In this document: one piece after another, positions 1 to 8,057 of the stretch
Layout of the letters: every line of letters starts with the position of its first letter
Numbering within the stretch: position 1 is the first letter of the stretch
Source: Streptomyces tanashiensis
GTDB taxonomy: Bacteria > Actinomycetota > Actinomycetes > Streptomycetales > Streptomycetaceae
Length of the DNA stretch: 64,000 bases
Assembly (NCBI RefSeq): GCF_014648895.1
Contig: NZ_BMRZ01000005.1
Location: forward strand, 310,001-374,000
Direction of reading: 5' to 3'
Position numbers and translations under genes: made by a program
The notes under the pieces: generated by a model
The model's database searches: none
What the model saw: only the letters and a program-made list of their open reading frames with translations
What the model was told of the DNA's origin: nothing

Positions 1-822
1 CGCGTGCGGGTCGTCCGGGACCGGGATGACCGCCGTGGCGCGGTCGAAGACGAGCATCCGCATGAACTCGTCGTCCAGGGTGCGGACCTGGGCGCCGAGC
101 CGCCCGACCCGCTCCACGTAGGCGCAGGTGCCCGAGGAGAAGCGGGCGGTGTGCTGGTAGAGGACGCGCATCCGGACGCCGCGGCGCAGGAGTTCCTCGT
201 CGCGGGCCACCGCCTCCTCCAGGACCTCGGCGCGCCGCCCGCCGCCCGGCTGCGCCGTCATGACCTCGCGCTCGCAGGTCCGGCCCAGCTCGGTGATGGC
301 CTCCCGCACCGCGCGCAGATCGGTGAGCAGCTCCACGTACTCCGCCTGGCGCAGGTGCGTCAGCCGGAGCAGATGCGACTCGTAGAGCGGCATGAAGGCC
401 ATCAGTTGTTCGCGCGTGCGTTCCATGTGCTGGCGGCGGGCGCGCATCTCGCGCTCCAGCGGCCCCAGGGTGCGCTGGACGGCCTCGTCCGGCGCCACGG
501 GGAGCACGGCCCGCTCCTGGTCCCGGCGCAGCAGGCCCATGTCGAGGAGGGCGGAGACGGCCGACTCCACGCGGGCGAGCGGCAGTTCCAGCTCCGCCGC
601 GAGGTCGGCGGGGCGGGCCGGCGGGTGGGCCGGGTCCCGGGCCAGGAGGCAGGTGTAGACCCGGGTCAGGGGGTCGTCCGGGCTCCCGGGGTCCTCGGAG
701 GGCGGCGCGGGGACGGGGGGACCGGCCGCGCCGATCGCGGCCAGGGCGGTGACTTCCGGCGCCGTCTCCGCCGGAGCCGGCTCGGCATCTGCGGTCCCGC
801 GGTCGTTCTGGGCCCGCTCCAT
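1..822 (-). CDS. TrmB/LuxR-type transcriptional regulator, 3' end outside window
   Basis: Partial gene; 274 residues are visible from an ATG at 822 and the reading frame runs off the left edge. After an Ala/Pro-rich leader of about 45 residues there is a winged-helix-like segment (roughly residues 50-100, reading like a TrmB/GntR DNA-binding fold), a helical linker, and a phospholipase-D-like segment. I know this architecture from actinobacterial regulators that end in a LuxR-type helix-turn-helix, but that domain lies outside the window, so the LuxR label is inference. The gene is divergent from the DTGWG peptide gene with 222 bases between them, so it is the likely regulator of that peptide and its operon. 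Confidence 0.7.
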   Translation of the reverse strand, partial: MERAQNDRGTADAEPAPAETAPEVTALAAIGAAGPPVPAPPSEDPGSPDDPLTRVYTCLLARDPAHPPARPADLAAELELPLARVESAVSALLDMGLLRRDQERAVLPVAPDEAVQRTLGPLEREMRARRQHMERTREQLMAFMPLYESHLLRLTHLRQAEYVELLTDLRAVREAITELGRTCEREVMTAQPGGGRRAEVLEEAVARDEELLRRGVRMRVLYQHTARFSSGTCAYVERVGRLGAQVRTLDDEFMRMLVFDRATAVIPVPDDPHA

Positions 823-1044
823 GTCTGGTATCGCCACCTTTTCCCCCGTTTGTGACAGCGTCCTCTTGCTGCCATGCAGCCTAATGAGCCATGCGGTCCG
901 CCCCATAGGCATGCCGTCGCGGATACGTTCGTACCACCGCCCACAAGGTCAAAGCGCATCAAGCTCGCACAGCCCGCGAAGCTCGCAACCCACCACGGAA
1001 ACCCACGACTTACTCCTCGCGGAAGCGGAAAGAGAGCACACGAC
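823..1044. promoter_or_regulatory. Divergent promoter region between regulator and peptide gene
   Basis: This 222-base spacer separates two divergent starts. The only clear signal is a purine-rich ribosome-binding site (GGAAAGAGAG) shortly before the peptide ATG at 1045. No convincing open reading frame is seen on either strand. It should hold both promoters and any operator for the regulator; I could not pick out a convincing palindrome. Confidence 0.5.
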
Positions 1045-1248
1045 ATGAAGCGGCGGATCCGCACCACCCTCCTCACCACCCTGGTCGTCGGCCTCGCGGG
1101 CCTCGCCACCGTCACCACCGACCGGCTCGCCGGCGGCACCGGCACCGACGACACCGGCTGGGGCGCTGCCGTCCTCACCGGCGCCTACGACACCGGCTGG
1201 GGCGCCCCGGCCGCCGGCGCGGGCACGAACGACACCGGCTGGGGGTGA
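1045..1248 (+). CDS. Small exported-type peptide with three DTGWG motifs
   Basis: A 67-residue protein with a basic N-terminus (MKRRIR) followed by a hydrophobic stretch (residues 7-24), which looks like a Sec signal or membrane anchor. The remainder is a Gly/Ala/Thr-rich tail carrying DTGWG exactly three times, at residues 36-40, 49-53 and 63-67, the last copy forming the C-terminus. The stop codon overlaps the GTG of the next gene (GTGA at 1245-1248), so the peptide is in the same operon as the hydrazine-type biosynthetic genes. The start is chosen for its ribosome-binding site and signal-like N-terminus. I do not recognise a named family. It could be a secreted signalling peptide for the divergent regulator or, less likely, a modified-peptide precursor. 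Confidence 0.72.
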   Translation: MKRRIRTTLLTTLVVGLAGLATVTTDRLAGGTGTDDTGWGAAVLTGAYDTGWGAPAAGAGTNDTGWG

Positions 1249-2147
1249 CCCGGATGACCCTGCTCGACTGCACCCTGCGCACCGGCGGACGGCTCACCGG
1301 CGGATCCGTACCCCCCGCGCTGGCCGCCGACTACCTCGCGGTCTGCGCGCGGCTCGGCATCGACGTCATCGAGCTGGGCAGCGTCCACGACCCCGCCGAC
1401 CGCTCCGCCCCGCGCGGCGCGCTCCTGCCGGTCCCGCTCCCCGAGCGCTACGGCCCCCGCTTCTCCGTCCTCCTCGACACCGCGGGACTGCCCGCCACGG
1501 ACGCCGCCGCCACGGCCTCCGCCGGGCGGATCGCCGAGGAACTCGCCGCCGCCGCCGTCCCCGTCGGCCTGGTCCGCCTCGCCGTCCGGTACGACCGGGT
1601 GGCCCGCGCCGCCGCCCCCCTGCACCACCTGCGCGAAGCCGGCTTCGGCGTCTGCCTCTTCCTCACCCACATCGACCTCGCCTCCTACCCGGAACTCGAC
1701 CGCTGCCTCGGCGAGAGCGCGGCACTCGGCCCGCTCGACGCCGTCTTCCTCGTCGACTCGCTCGGCTCGCTCCGCCCCGAGCGCGTCATCGAACTCGTCC
1801 AGTCCACCCGCGCCGCCGTCTCCGCGCCCGTCGGCATCCACGCCCACGACAACCAGGGCTTCGCCCTGCACAACACCGTCGTCGCCGGGAGCGCCGGCGC
1901 CACCTGGCAGGACGCCGCCGTGCACGGGATCGGCCCGGGCGCCGGCCTGACCCGTACCGAGCAACTCCTCGCCCTCCTCGGCGCCACACCCACCGACCTC
2001 GCGCCCCTCCTCGCCCTCATCGCCACCCATGTCGCGCCGCTCAAGCGGCGGTACGGGTGGGGGGCGGGCCCCCGCCAGGTCATGGCCGGCCTCGCCCGCA
2101 TCCCGGTCACGTCGGTGACGGGGCTGGATCCGAACACCGCCCCCTGA
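1245..2147 (+). CDS. HMGL-like (DRE-TIM metallolyase family) aldolase/lyase
   Basis: A 300-residue protein of the HMG-CoA lyase-like family, which includes 4-hydroxy-2-oxovalerate aldolase and isopropylmalate or homocitrate synthase. It shows the N-terminal signature DCTLR with the metal-binding Asp, and the second metal ligand motif HAHDN about two thirds along the chain. It is near the length of stand-alone aldolases and lacks the regulatory domain of the synthases. The start is either the GTG at 1245, overlapping the peptide stop, or the ATG at 1254; coupling favours 1245. Its substrate is unknown. In this operon it could make or cleave a carbon skeleton for the hydrazine-bearing product. 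Confidence 0.75.
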   Translation: MTRMTLLDCTLRTGGRLTGGSVPPALAADYLAVCARLGIDVIELGSVHDPADRSAPRGALLPVPLPERYGPRFSVLLDTAGLPATDAAATASAGRIAEELAAAAVPVGLVRLAVRYDRVARAAAPLHHLREAGFGVCLFLTHIDLASYPELDRCLGESAALGPLDAVFLVDSLGSLRPERVIELVQSTRAAVSAPVGIHAHDNQGFALHNTVVAGSAGATWQDAAVHGIGPGAGLTRTEQLLALLGATPTDLAPLLALIATHVAPLKRRYGWGAGPRQVMAGLARIPVTSVTGLDPNTAP

Positions 2148-2412
2148 GGCCCGAGTTCCGTCGCTCGGGACCCGTCCGCCGTCCGCACCCGCGTACCGAG
2201 GCCCGTCGCCCCGGGCCCCGCTTCCCTCCGCTCCCGCGTCACGAAGCCCGGAGTCCGTCGCCCGGGCCCCGTCCGCCGTCCGCACCCGCCTCCCGAGTTC
2301 CGTCGCCCCGCACGCCGGCCGCCGTCCGCACCCGCCTCCCGAGGCCCGGAGTCCGTCGCCCCGGACCCGGCCGCCGTCCGCACCCCGGCCGCCGTCCGCC
2401 ACCGCCTCCCAG
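2148..2412. repeat. Imperfect tandem repeat, about five 45-68 bp units
   Basis: The 307-base gap between the aldolase and the cupin is almost filled by degenerate copies of a C-rich unit. Each copy contains variants of GTCCGTCGCCC, then CGCCGTCCGCACCCGC, and ends in CCTCCCGAG or a close variant. Unit lengths are roughly 45 to 68 bases. No gene is credible here; the long reading frames on both strands are composition artefacts. The last unit is followed by the cupin ribosome-binding site. Confidence 0.75.
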
Positions 2413-2454
2413 GAGACCCGGCCAGCCTCCTCGTCCGCCCTTCCAGGAGACCCC

Positions 2455-2928
2455 ATGCCCTTCACCTCGCCCATCCTGCCGCCCGGAGAACCGGCCCTCG
2501 CCCCCACTCCGTACCGCGGCCTCACCCCGAGCCCCGGAGCCGTCCCCATGGCCGACCGCCGTTTCCGTATCGACCGCAGCGCCGCCACCGAGGAGTTCGG
2601 GCTCGCCTGCCAGCGGCTCATCCCGTGGCCGGGCGGGGACGCAGAGCCGCCCGTCGGAGCGATGGCCTGCTTCCTGAAGCCCGGCGGGGAGTCCGACCCC
2701 GACTGCCACAACCAGGACGAGGTCATGATCATCCTGTCCGGCACCGGCAGCGTGACCCTCGACGGCGCACCGGAGCCGCCGTTCCGCGCGGGCGACATCG
2801 TCGTGCTGCCCCGGAACCAGGAGCACGTCGTCCACAACACCGGCGACGCCGAGCTGAGCTGGGTCTCCCTCTACTGGCCGCTGCGCGAGCCCGCCGTCCG
2901 TACCGAGAACGAGGAGGTCGCCGCGTGA
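2455..2928 (+). CDS. Cupin protein, predicted partner in N-N bond formation
   Basis: A 157-residue single-cupin protein with a good ribosome-binding site (CCAGGAGA) before the ATG. The barrel motifs are clear: a metal-binding His and Glu in CHNQDE, then a Gly-rich strand, and the second-motif His in EHVVHN. In the characterised hydrazine-forming enzymes I know (the Spb40 type), a cupin domain is fused to a methionyl-tRNA-synthetase-like domain and joins N-hydroxylysine to an amino acid. Here the two halves are separate genes overlapping by four bases (GTGA), which suggests tight coupling and a two-subunit enzyme. The function is inferred from this context. Confidence 0.82.
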   Translation: MPFTSPILPPGEPALAPTPYRGLTPSPGAVPMADRRFRIDRSAATEEFGLACQRLIPWPGGDAEPPVGAMACFLKPGGESDPDCHNQDEVMIILSGTGSVTLDGAPEPPFRAGDIVVLPRNQEHVVHNTGDAELSWVSLYWPLREPAVRTENEEVAA

Positions 2929-4529
2929 GCGACAAGACGATCGGCCACTGGATCACCGCCACCCCGCCCACCCCCAACGGCGACCTCCACATCGGCCACC
3001 TCGCCGGGCCCTACCTCGCCGGCGACGTCCTGCGCCGCTTCCTCGCCGCCGAGGGCACCGGTCCCGTCCGCTACACCACCGGCCTCGACGACCACCAGAG
3101 CTACGTCCCCGTCCGCGGCCTCAACGACGGCGGACGCAAGGGCGAGGAGGTCGCCGACGGCTACGGCGCCTCCATCGAGTCCGTCTGGCGGCAGGCCGGC
3201 GCCGACTTCGACGCGATCGTCCGCCCGCGCCGCGACGTCGGCTACCGGGCTGCCGTCCAGGACTTCTTCGCCGACCTGTACGACGCCGGGCACATCGTCG
3301 CCCGTACGCGACCGCTGCCGTACTGCACCGACTGCGAGCGCTGGCTGTACGAGGCCTACCTCAAGGGCGACTGCCCGCACTGCGGCGCCGGCTCCAACGG
3401 CAACGCCTGCGAGCCCTGCGGCCGCCCCAACGACTGCGCCGACCTGACCGACCCCGTCTGCACCGGCTGCGGCGCCACCCCCGAACTCCGGGACTGCGAG
3501 CGGCTCTACTTCCCCCTCGCCCCCTGGGAGGAGCAGCTCACCGCCTTCTGGGACCAGGTCGACATGCCGCCGCACCTGCGCTCCCTCTGCGAGCGGATGC
3601 GCGCCGACGGGCTCCCCGAGATCGCCGTCAGCCACCCCTCCGAGTGGGGCGTGCCGGTGCCCGTCACGGGCTTCACCGAGCAGCGGATCTACGTCTGGTT
3701 CGAGATGGCACCCGGCTACCTCCTGGAGTGGACCGGCGCCGGAGGCACCGGGCCCGCCCCCGCGCCCGTCCAGTTCTTCGGCTTCGACAACGGCTACTTC
3801 CACGCCCTGCTGTTCCCCGCCGCCTTCCGGGCGTACGACCCCGAGATCGCGCTGCCCCGGGCCTTCGTCGTCAACGAGTTCTACCGGCTCGAAGGGCTCA
3901 AGTTCTCCACCAGCAGGCGCCACGCCATCTGGGCGCACGAGGAGCTCGCCCGCACCAGCGCGGACGTCCTGCGCTACCACGTCCTCTCCGACCGCCCCAA
4001 CGGGCGTCAGACCAGCTTCAGTTCGGCCGCCCTCGCCATCAGCCGGGAACGGCTCGCCGAGCGCTGGGACGGCTGGCTCGGCCGGCTGCTCACCGCCGTC
4101 GCCGAGTCCGGTGGCGCCGCCCCCGCCGAGGCGCCGCAGGGCCCCGCGTGGGACCGCCTGCGCGCCCGGCTCGCCGAGACCGTCGGGCAGCTGCGGGACG
4201 CCTACGGCATCGAGGGGTACGACGCGCGGCGCGCGATCGCCCTGCTCGACGAAGTGGTGGGCCTCGCCGAGGACTTCGGATACGTGAACGGCTTCGAGGC
4301 CGAGCGTCCGGACGGCGCCTCCGCGTACCGCTCCGCGCTCTCCGCCCAGCTCGCCGTCGCCGCCGCCCTGTCCGCCTGGGCGGCGCCGGCCCTGCCGTAC
4401 GGCTCCGCCCGCCTCGCCGCCCTCCTCGCCCTCGCGCCGGAACCGCGCCGGGTCGACGCGGAGGCGCTCGCGCCGCTCGCCCCGGGCACACCGGTGGCGG
4501 CCTGGCCCGGGGCGGTCTTCAGTGCCTGA
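2925..4529 (+). CDS. Methionyl-tRNA synthetase-like ligase, predicted hydrazine-forming enzyme
   Basis: A class I aminoacyl-tRNA-synthetase-like protein of 534 residues starting at a GTG that overlaps the cupin stop. The HIGH motif is at residues 22-25. A Cys-rich zinc-knuckle region with several CxxC pairs follows near residues 127-185, and a degenerate KMSKS loop (KFSTS) lies at residues 326-330. A helical domain completes the chain. Length and knuckles match actinobacterial MetRS without a C-terminal tRNA-binding module. Its place between a cupin, an amino-acid oxidase and an N-hydroxylase argues against a housekeeping role and for the amino-acid-activating half of an Spb40-type N-N bond-forming enzyme. 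Confidence 0.85.
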   Translation: MSDKTIGHWITATPPTPNGDLHIGHLAGPYLAGDVLRRFLAAEGTGPVRYTTGLDDHQSYVPVRGLNDGGRKGEEVADGYGASIESVWRQAGADFDAIVRPRRDVGYRAAVQDFFADLYDAGHIVARTRPLPYCTDCERWLYEAYLKGDCPHCGAGSNGNACEPCGRPNDCADLTDPVCTGCGATPELRDCERLYFPLAPWEEQLTAFWDQVDMPPHLRSLCERMRADGLPEIAVSHPSEWGVPVPVTGFTEQRIYVWFEMAPGYLLEWTGAGGTGPAPAPVQFFGFDNGYFHALLFPAAFRAYDPEIALPRAFVVNEFYRLEGLKFSTSRRHAIWAHEELARTSADVLRYHVLSDRPNGRQTSFSSAALAISRERLAERWDGWLGRLLTAVAESGGAAPAEAPQGPAWDRLRARLAETVGQLRDAYGIEGYDARRAIALLDEVVGLAEDFGYVNGFEAERPDGASAYRSALSAQLAVAAALSAWAAPALPYGSARLAALLALAPEPRRVDAEALAPLAPGTPVAAWPGAVFSA

Positions 4530-6783
4530 GGCTTCCGCGGCCGGGGCCGGGGCCGGGGCCGGGGCCGGGGAGCTCCCGCGCGGCGCCGTCGTCGGGCCCT
4601 TCTCCGGGCCCCGGGCCGTCTGGGGCGAGCACCTGGAACGGGCCGCCGAACGGTACGGGAAGGCCGTGACCTGGGAGCTGTACGACGACCGGGGCGAGGC
4701 CGAGACGGCCCGGCAGATCGCCGAGGCGGTCGTCGCCGAGGGCCGGCACGCGCTCGTCGTCGGGCACTTCAACAGCGCCGGCGCGGCGGCGGCCCTCCCC
4801 GTCTACCGGGCCGCCGGACTCCCCGTCCTCCTCCCGCTCGCCACCACGCCCGGCCTCCTCGCCGACAGCGCGGGCACCCTCCTGCGCTGGTGCCCGGACG
4901 ACCGGGCCCAGGCGGTCGACCTGCTCGCCGCCGTACGGGACGCGGGACACACCCGGTTCGCCGTCACGCACGACGGCAGCGCGTACGGGGAGCGGCTCGC
5001 CCTCCTCGTACGGGACGCCTCGGCCGTCGCGCGGCCCGCGCTCCCGTCGGGGGCCGTGGTCTCCGACGGGAGCGGGCCCGCGACGGGCGCCGTGCCCGTG
5101 CCGGCGGTCCTGGCCGAGCCCTCCCCCGAGGTCCTCGACGTGCCCGAGGCGCGGACGGCCGCGGCCGTCACCGCGCTCGTCGTCTGCGGGACGCACGTCG
5201 GGGCGGCGCGGGTGGGCCGGGAGTGGCGGGCGGCCGGGTTCGCGGGCGCGTTCTGGTTCACCGACGACTGCGCGGTGGACGAGTTCGCCGAACTGCTCGG
5301 CTCGCCGGCGGGGGTCGGCGGGGCGTCCGTGGCGGTCGGCGGGGCCTCCGTGGCCCGGATGCGGGGTGGGCCCGAGGCCCACGTGGACGCGGCCTTCGCG
5401 GCCGCCGCCGCCGCGCTCTCCGAGGACCCCGGGCGCACCGGGCGCACCCTCCTCGCGGCCGTACGGGCCCACGCCGACCGGGGGTTCACCGCCCTCGGCG
5501 AACCCGAGGCCGGGAGCGTGGGCTGGGACTTCGTGCCGGTGCCCGCCGTGACCGCTGCGGAGACCCCGCGTACGGCCGGGCGTCACGGGCGGGCCTACGA
5601 CGTCATCGTCGTCGGCGCCGGGGTCGTCGGCGCCGCCACCGCCTCCGCACTCGCCCGGCACGGCGCGAGGGTCGCGCTCGTCGCGCCCATGGACGGGCGC
5701 CAGGACCACGCCACCGCCTGGTCGGGCGGGCTCGTCCGGTCCTTCGAGGCCGACCCGTACCTGCGCGGACTCGCCCTGCGCAGCCACCAGCTCGCGTGGG
5801 GGCCCGCCGCGCTCGCGCCGGGGCCGTACGGCTTCATGACCACCGGGTCGCTCGTCCTCTGCGGCGACGCCGACCTGGAACAGGCCGAGAAGGGCGTCGC
5901 CGAGCTCAACGGGGCCGGGGTGCCCGCCGAGTTGCTGGATCCGGGCGTGCTCGGGGCCCGCTTCCCCGGGCTCTCCGTCGACGGCGTCACCGCCGCCGTC
6001 TGGGAACCCGAGGCCGGTTACGCCGACCCGCCCCGCACCGCGCGCGTCTACCGCGACCGGGCCCTCGCCCACGGGGCCCGGCTGCTGCCCGCCCGGGTCC
6101 GGGAGCTCGACGCCCCGCCCGGGGCCGACCGGGTCCGCGTCCTCCTCGAACCCGGCGGACCCGTCGAGGCCTTCGCCGTCGTCCTCGCGGCCGGCGGCGG
6201 CACCGGGGAGATCGCCGGGCACCGGCTGAGCGGCGCGGACGCCGGGCGCACCAAGAGCATCCGGTACGGCTTCTTCCACCACCCCGCCACCGCCGGCCTG
6301 CCGACCGTCGTCGACATGGTCAGCGGCGTCTGGGGCCGGCCCCAGCTCACCGGGGAGGCGGCCGGCGGCTACATGGCCGGGCGGCCCGTCGACGAGTGGG
6401 ACGTGCCCCCCGGCGGCGAGGCCACGCTGACCGACGCGCACGTGGCGTACATCCGCCAGGGGGCGGCCGCGCGGTGGCCCTGGCTCGCCGACCCCGCGAC
6501 CCGCTTCCTCGGCGGCCGCCAGGGCGTCGACCTCTACACCCCGCACGCGCGTCCGCACCTCGGCCGCGAACGCGCGGGCAGCCGGATCGTCCTCGCGACC
6601 GGCTGGTCGGGCGCGGGCTTCAAGACGGCCCCGGCGGCCGCGGAACTCGCGGCGGCGGAGGCGCTGGACGTCCTGGACGGCGCCCACACCCGTGTGGGCA
6701 GGCGGGACGGGTGGGCACACGGGACGGCGCCCTTCGCAGCGCCTCCGCCTTCCGAGCGCTCCTCACCGGAGGTGACACCATGA
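4522..6783 (+). CDS. Fusion: periplasmic-binding-protein-like domain + FAD amino-acid oxidase
   Basis: A 753-residue two-domain protein starting at a GTG that overlaps the upstream stop by eight bases. Residues about 15-345 resemble a branched-chain-amino-acid or amide-binding periplasmic protein, but there is no signal peptide, so this domain should be cytosolic. Residues about 359-740 form a DAO-type FAD-dependent oxidoreductase with the dinucleotide motif GAGVVG at 365-370. In known hydrazine pathways a DAO/glycine-oxidase homologue cleaves the N-N-linked lysine conjugate to release hydrazinoacetate or a relative, and the C-terminal half fits that role. The binding-protein half is unexplained; it may hold or sense an amino-acid intermediate. 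An Ala-Gly repeat lies at the very N-terminus. Confidence 0.85.
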   Translation: MPEASAAGAGAGAGAGELPRGAVVGPFSGPRAVWGEHLERAAERYGKAVTWELYDDRGEAETARQIAEAVVAEGRHALVVGHFNSAGAAAALPVYRAAGLPVLLPLATTPGLLADSAGTLLRWCPDDRAQAVDLLAAVRDAGHTRFAVTHDGSAYGERLALLVRDASAVARPALPSGAVVSDGSGPATGAVPVPAVLAEPSPEVLDVPEARTAAAVTALVVCGTHVGAARVGREWRAAGFAGAFWFTDDCAVDEFAELLGSPAGVGGASVAVGGASVARMRGGPEAHVDAAFAAAAAALSEDPGRTGRTLLAAVRAHADRGFTALGEPEAGSVGWDFVPVPAVTAAETPRTAGRHGRAYDVIVVGAGVVGAATASALARHGARVALVAPMDGRQDHATAWSGGLVRSFEADPYLRGLALRSHQLAWGPAALAPGPYGFMTTGSLVLCGDADLEQAEKGVAELNGAGVPAELLDPGVLGARFPGLSVDGVTAAVWEPEAGYADPPRTARVYRDRALAHGARLLPARVRELDAPPGADRVRVLLEPGGPVEAFAVVLAAGGGTGEIAGHRLSGADAGRTKSIRYGFFHHPATAGLPTVVDMVSGVWGRPQLTGEAAGGYMAGRPVDEWDVPPGGEATLTDAHVAYIRQGAAARWPWLADPATRFLGGRQGVDLYTPHARPHLGRERAGSRIVLATGWSGAGFKTAPAAAELAAAEALDVLDGAHTRVGRRDGWAHGTAPFAAPPPSERSSPEVTP

Positions 6784-8030
6784 CCGATCTCCTGCGGCGG
6801 CGGCCCGACGCCGCCCCACCCCGCACGGCCCTGGGCGTACGCGCGCTCGTCGTGTTCTACGTCAGCAGCCTCGTGGGGACCGGCATCCTGCTCGTGCCGG
6901 GCCTCACCGAACGGCAGGCCGGTCCCGCCTCGATCCTCGCGTGGCTCGCGCTCGCCCTCAGCTCGTACCCCTTCGCCCGCTTCTTCGCGGAGATGTCGGC
7001 CTGGCGTCCCGACGCCTCCGGTCTCGCCGCGATGGTGGAGGCCGGTTTCGGCCGCCGCCCGGGGCGGGCGGCGGCCCTCCTGCTCGTCGCCACGTACGTC
7101 ATCGGGAATCCGGTGATGGGCATCGTCTCGGCCCGCTGCCTGCTGGGTCTGCTGGGCCAGCCCGACGGACCGGTCTACCCGATCGCGATCGGCTTCATGG
7201 CGCTGTCCGCCGCGTTCACGCTGCTGGGGCTCACGGCCGGAGCCCGGGTCCAGACCGCGGCCCTGGTCGTACTGCTCCTCGGCCTCGGCGGCGCCGTGGT
7301 GCTCGCGGTGCCGCGGTTCGACACGGGGGAGTACACCCCGTTCCTCACGCACGGCTGGGGCGGCGTCGGCATCGCCGTCGTCACCGCCTTCTTCTCGTTC
7401 CTCGGCTGGGAGAACGTCTCCACCCTCGCCGAGCAGGTCGACGACCCGGCCCGCAGCTACCGGCGGGCGATCCGCTGGGCGGTGCCCATCGTCGGGCTGC
7501 TCTACGCGGCGGTGACGGCCGCCTACCTGGCCGTTCCCGGCGACGAGCCCGTCGTCATCACCGCCCTCCTCGGCGCGTCGCTCGGTGACGGCGGGGCGAT
7601 CGCCGGCGACCTCCTCGCCCTCGGACTCGCCGTGGTCGCCACCAACGCCTGGGTGCTCGGCGCGACCCGGGTCGTCCGGGCCGCCGCCCGCGAGCGGATC
7701 CTGCCGCGGGCCCTGGCCGACCGGCCGGTGCCGGCGACCGTCGCGCTCGCCCTCGCCTACGCCGCCGTCCTCGGCACCCTGACCCTCACCGGCACGGGGG
7801 AGGAGCTGGTGCTCGTCGTCACCAGCAGCGCGTTCCTGCTCCTGTACGTGGCCGCCGCCGCGGCCGCCCTGAGGGCGCGCGGCACCGGCCGTGCCCTGCG
7901 CGCGACCGCCGTCGTGACCCTGCTGATCGCGGCCGTCTTCCTCTCCTTCGCCGGCACGGGGCTGCTGTTCGCCCTGCTCCTCGCCGCCGGCTGCGCCGCC
8001 CTCACCGGCCGCCGCGCCCGCACGTCCTGA
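6780..8030 (+). CDS. APC-family amino-acid permease/exporter
   Basis: A 416-residue membrane protein with about twelve hydrophobic segments. The APC-superfamily signature is near the N-terminus (GTGILLVPG, in the first transmembrane helix), and a GWENVST segment lies mid-protein. The ATG overlaps the stop of the oxidase fusion (ATGA). Its place inside the operon suggests import of an amino-acid precursor or export of the amino-acid-like product; the sequence does not settle direction. Composition is like its neighbours. Confidence 0.85.
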   Translation: MTDLLRRRPDAAPPRTALGVRALVVFYVSSLVGTGILLVPGLTERQAGPASILAWLALALSSYPFARFFAEMSAWRPDASGLAAMVEAGFGRRPGRAAALLLVATYVIGNPVMGIVSARCLLGLLGQPDGPVYPIAIGFMALSAAFTLLGLTAGARVQTAALVVLLLGLGGAVVLAVPRFDTGEYTPFLTHGWGGVGIAVVTAFFSFLGWENVSTLAEQVDDPARSYRRAIRWAVPIVGLLYAAVTAAYLAVPGDEPVVITALLGASLGDGGAIAGDLLALGLAVVATNAWVLGATRVVRAAARERILPRALADRPVPATVALALAYAAVLGTLTLTGTGEELVLVVTSSAFLLLYVAAAAAALRARGTGRALRATAVVTLLIAAVFLSFAGTGLLFALLLAAGCAALTGRRARTS

Positions 8031-8057
8031 ACCCCCATCCACGGAAAGGCACTTCGC

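Noticed and set aside
1185..2840. 551-residue reading frame on the minus strand across the aldolase and repeat region
   Set aside because: It is antisense to well-supported genes and to the tandem repeat, rich in Gly/Arg/Ala/Asp with no recognisable motif; it is a GC-skew shadow.
2925..4529. Housekeeping methionyl-tRNA synthetase
   Set aside because: The KMSKS loop is degenerate and the gene is translationally coupled to a cupin and an amino-acid oxidase, which fits hydrazine biosynthesis better.
2871..4772. 633-residue minus-strand frame antisense to the MetRS-like gene
   Set aside because: Low-complexity Gly/Val/Glu/Asp composition and full overlap with a gene bearing HIGH and zinc-knuckle motifs.
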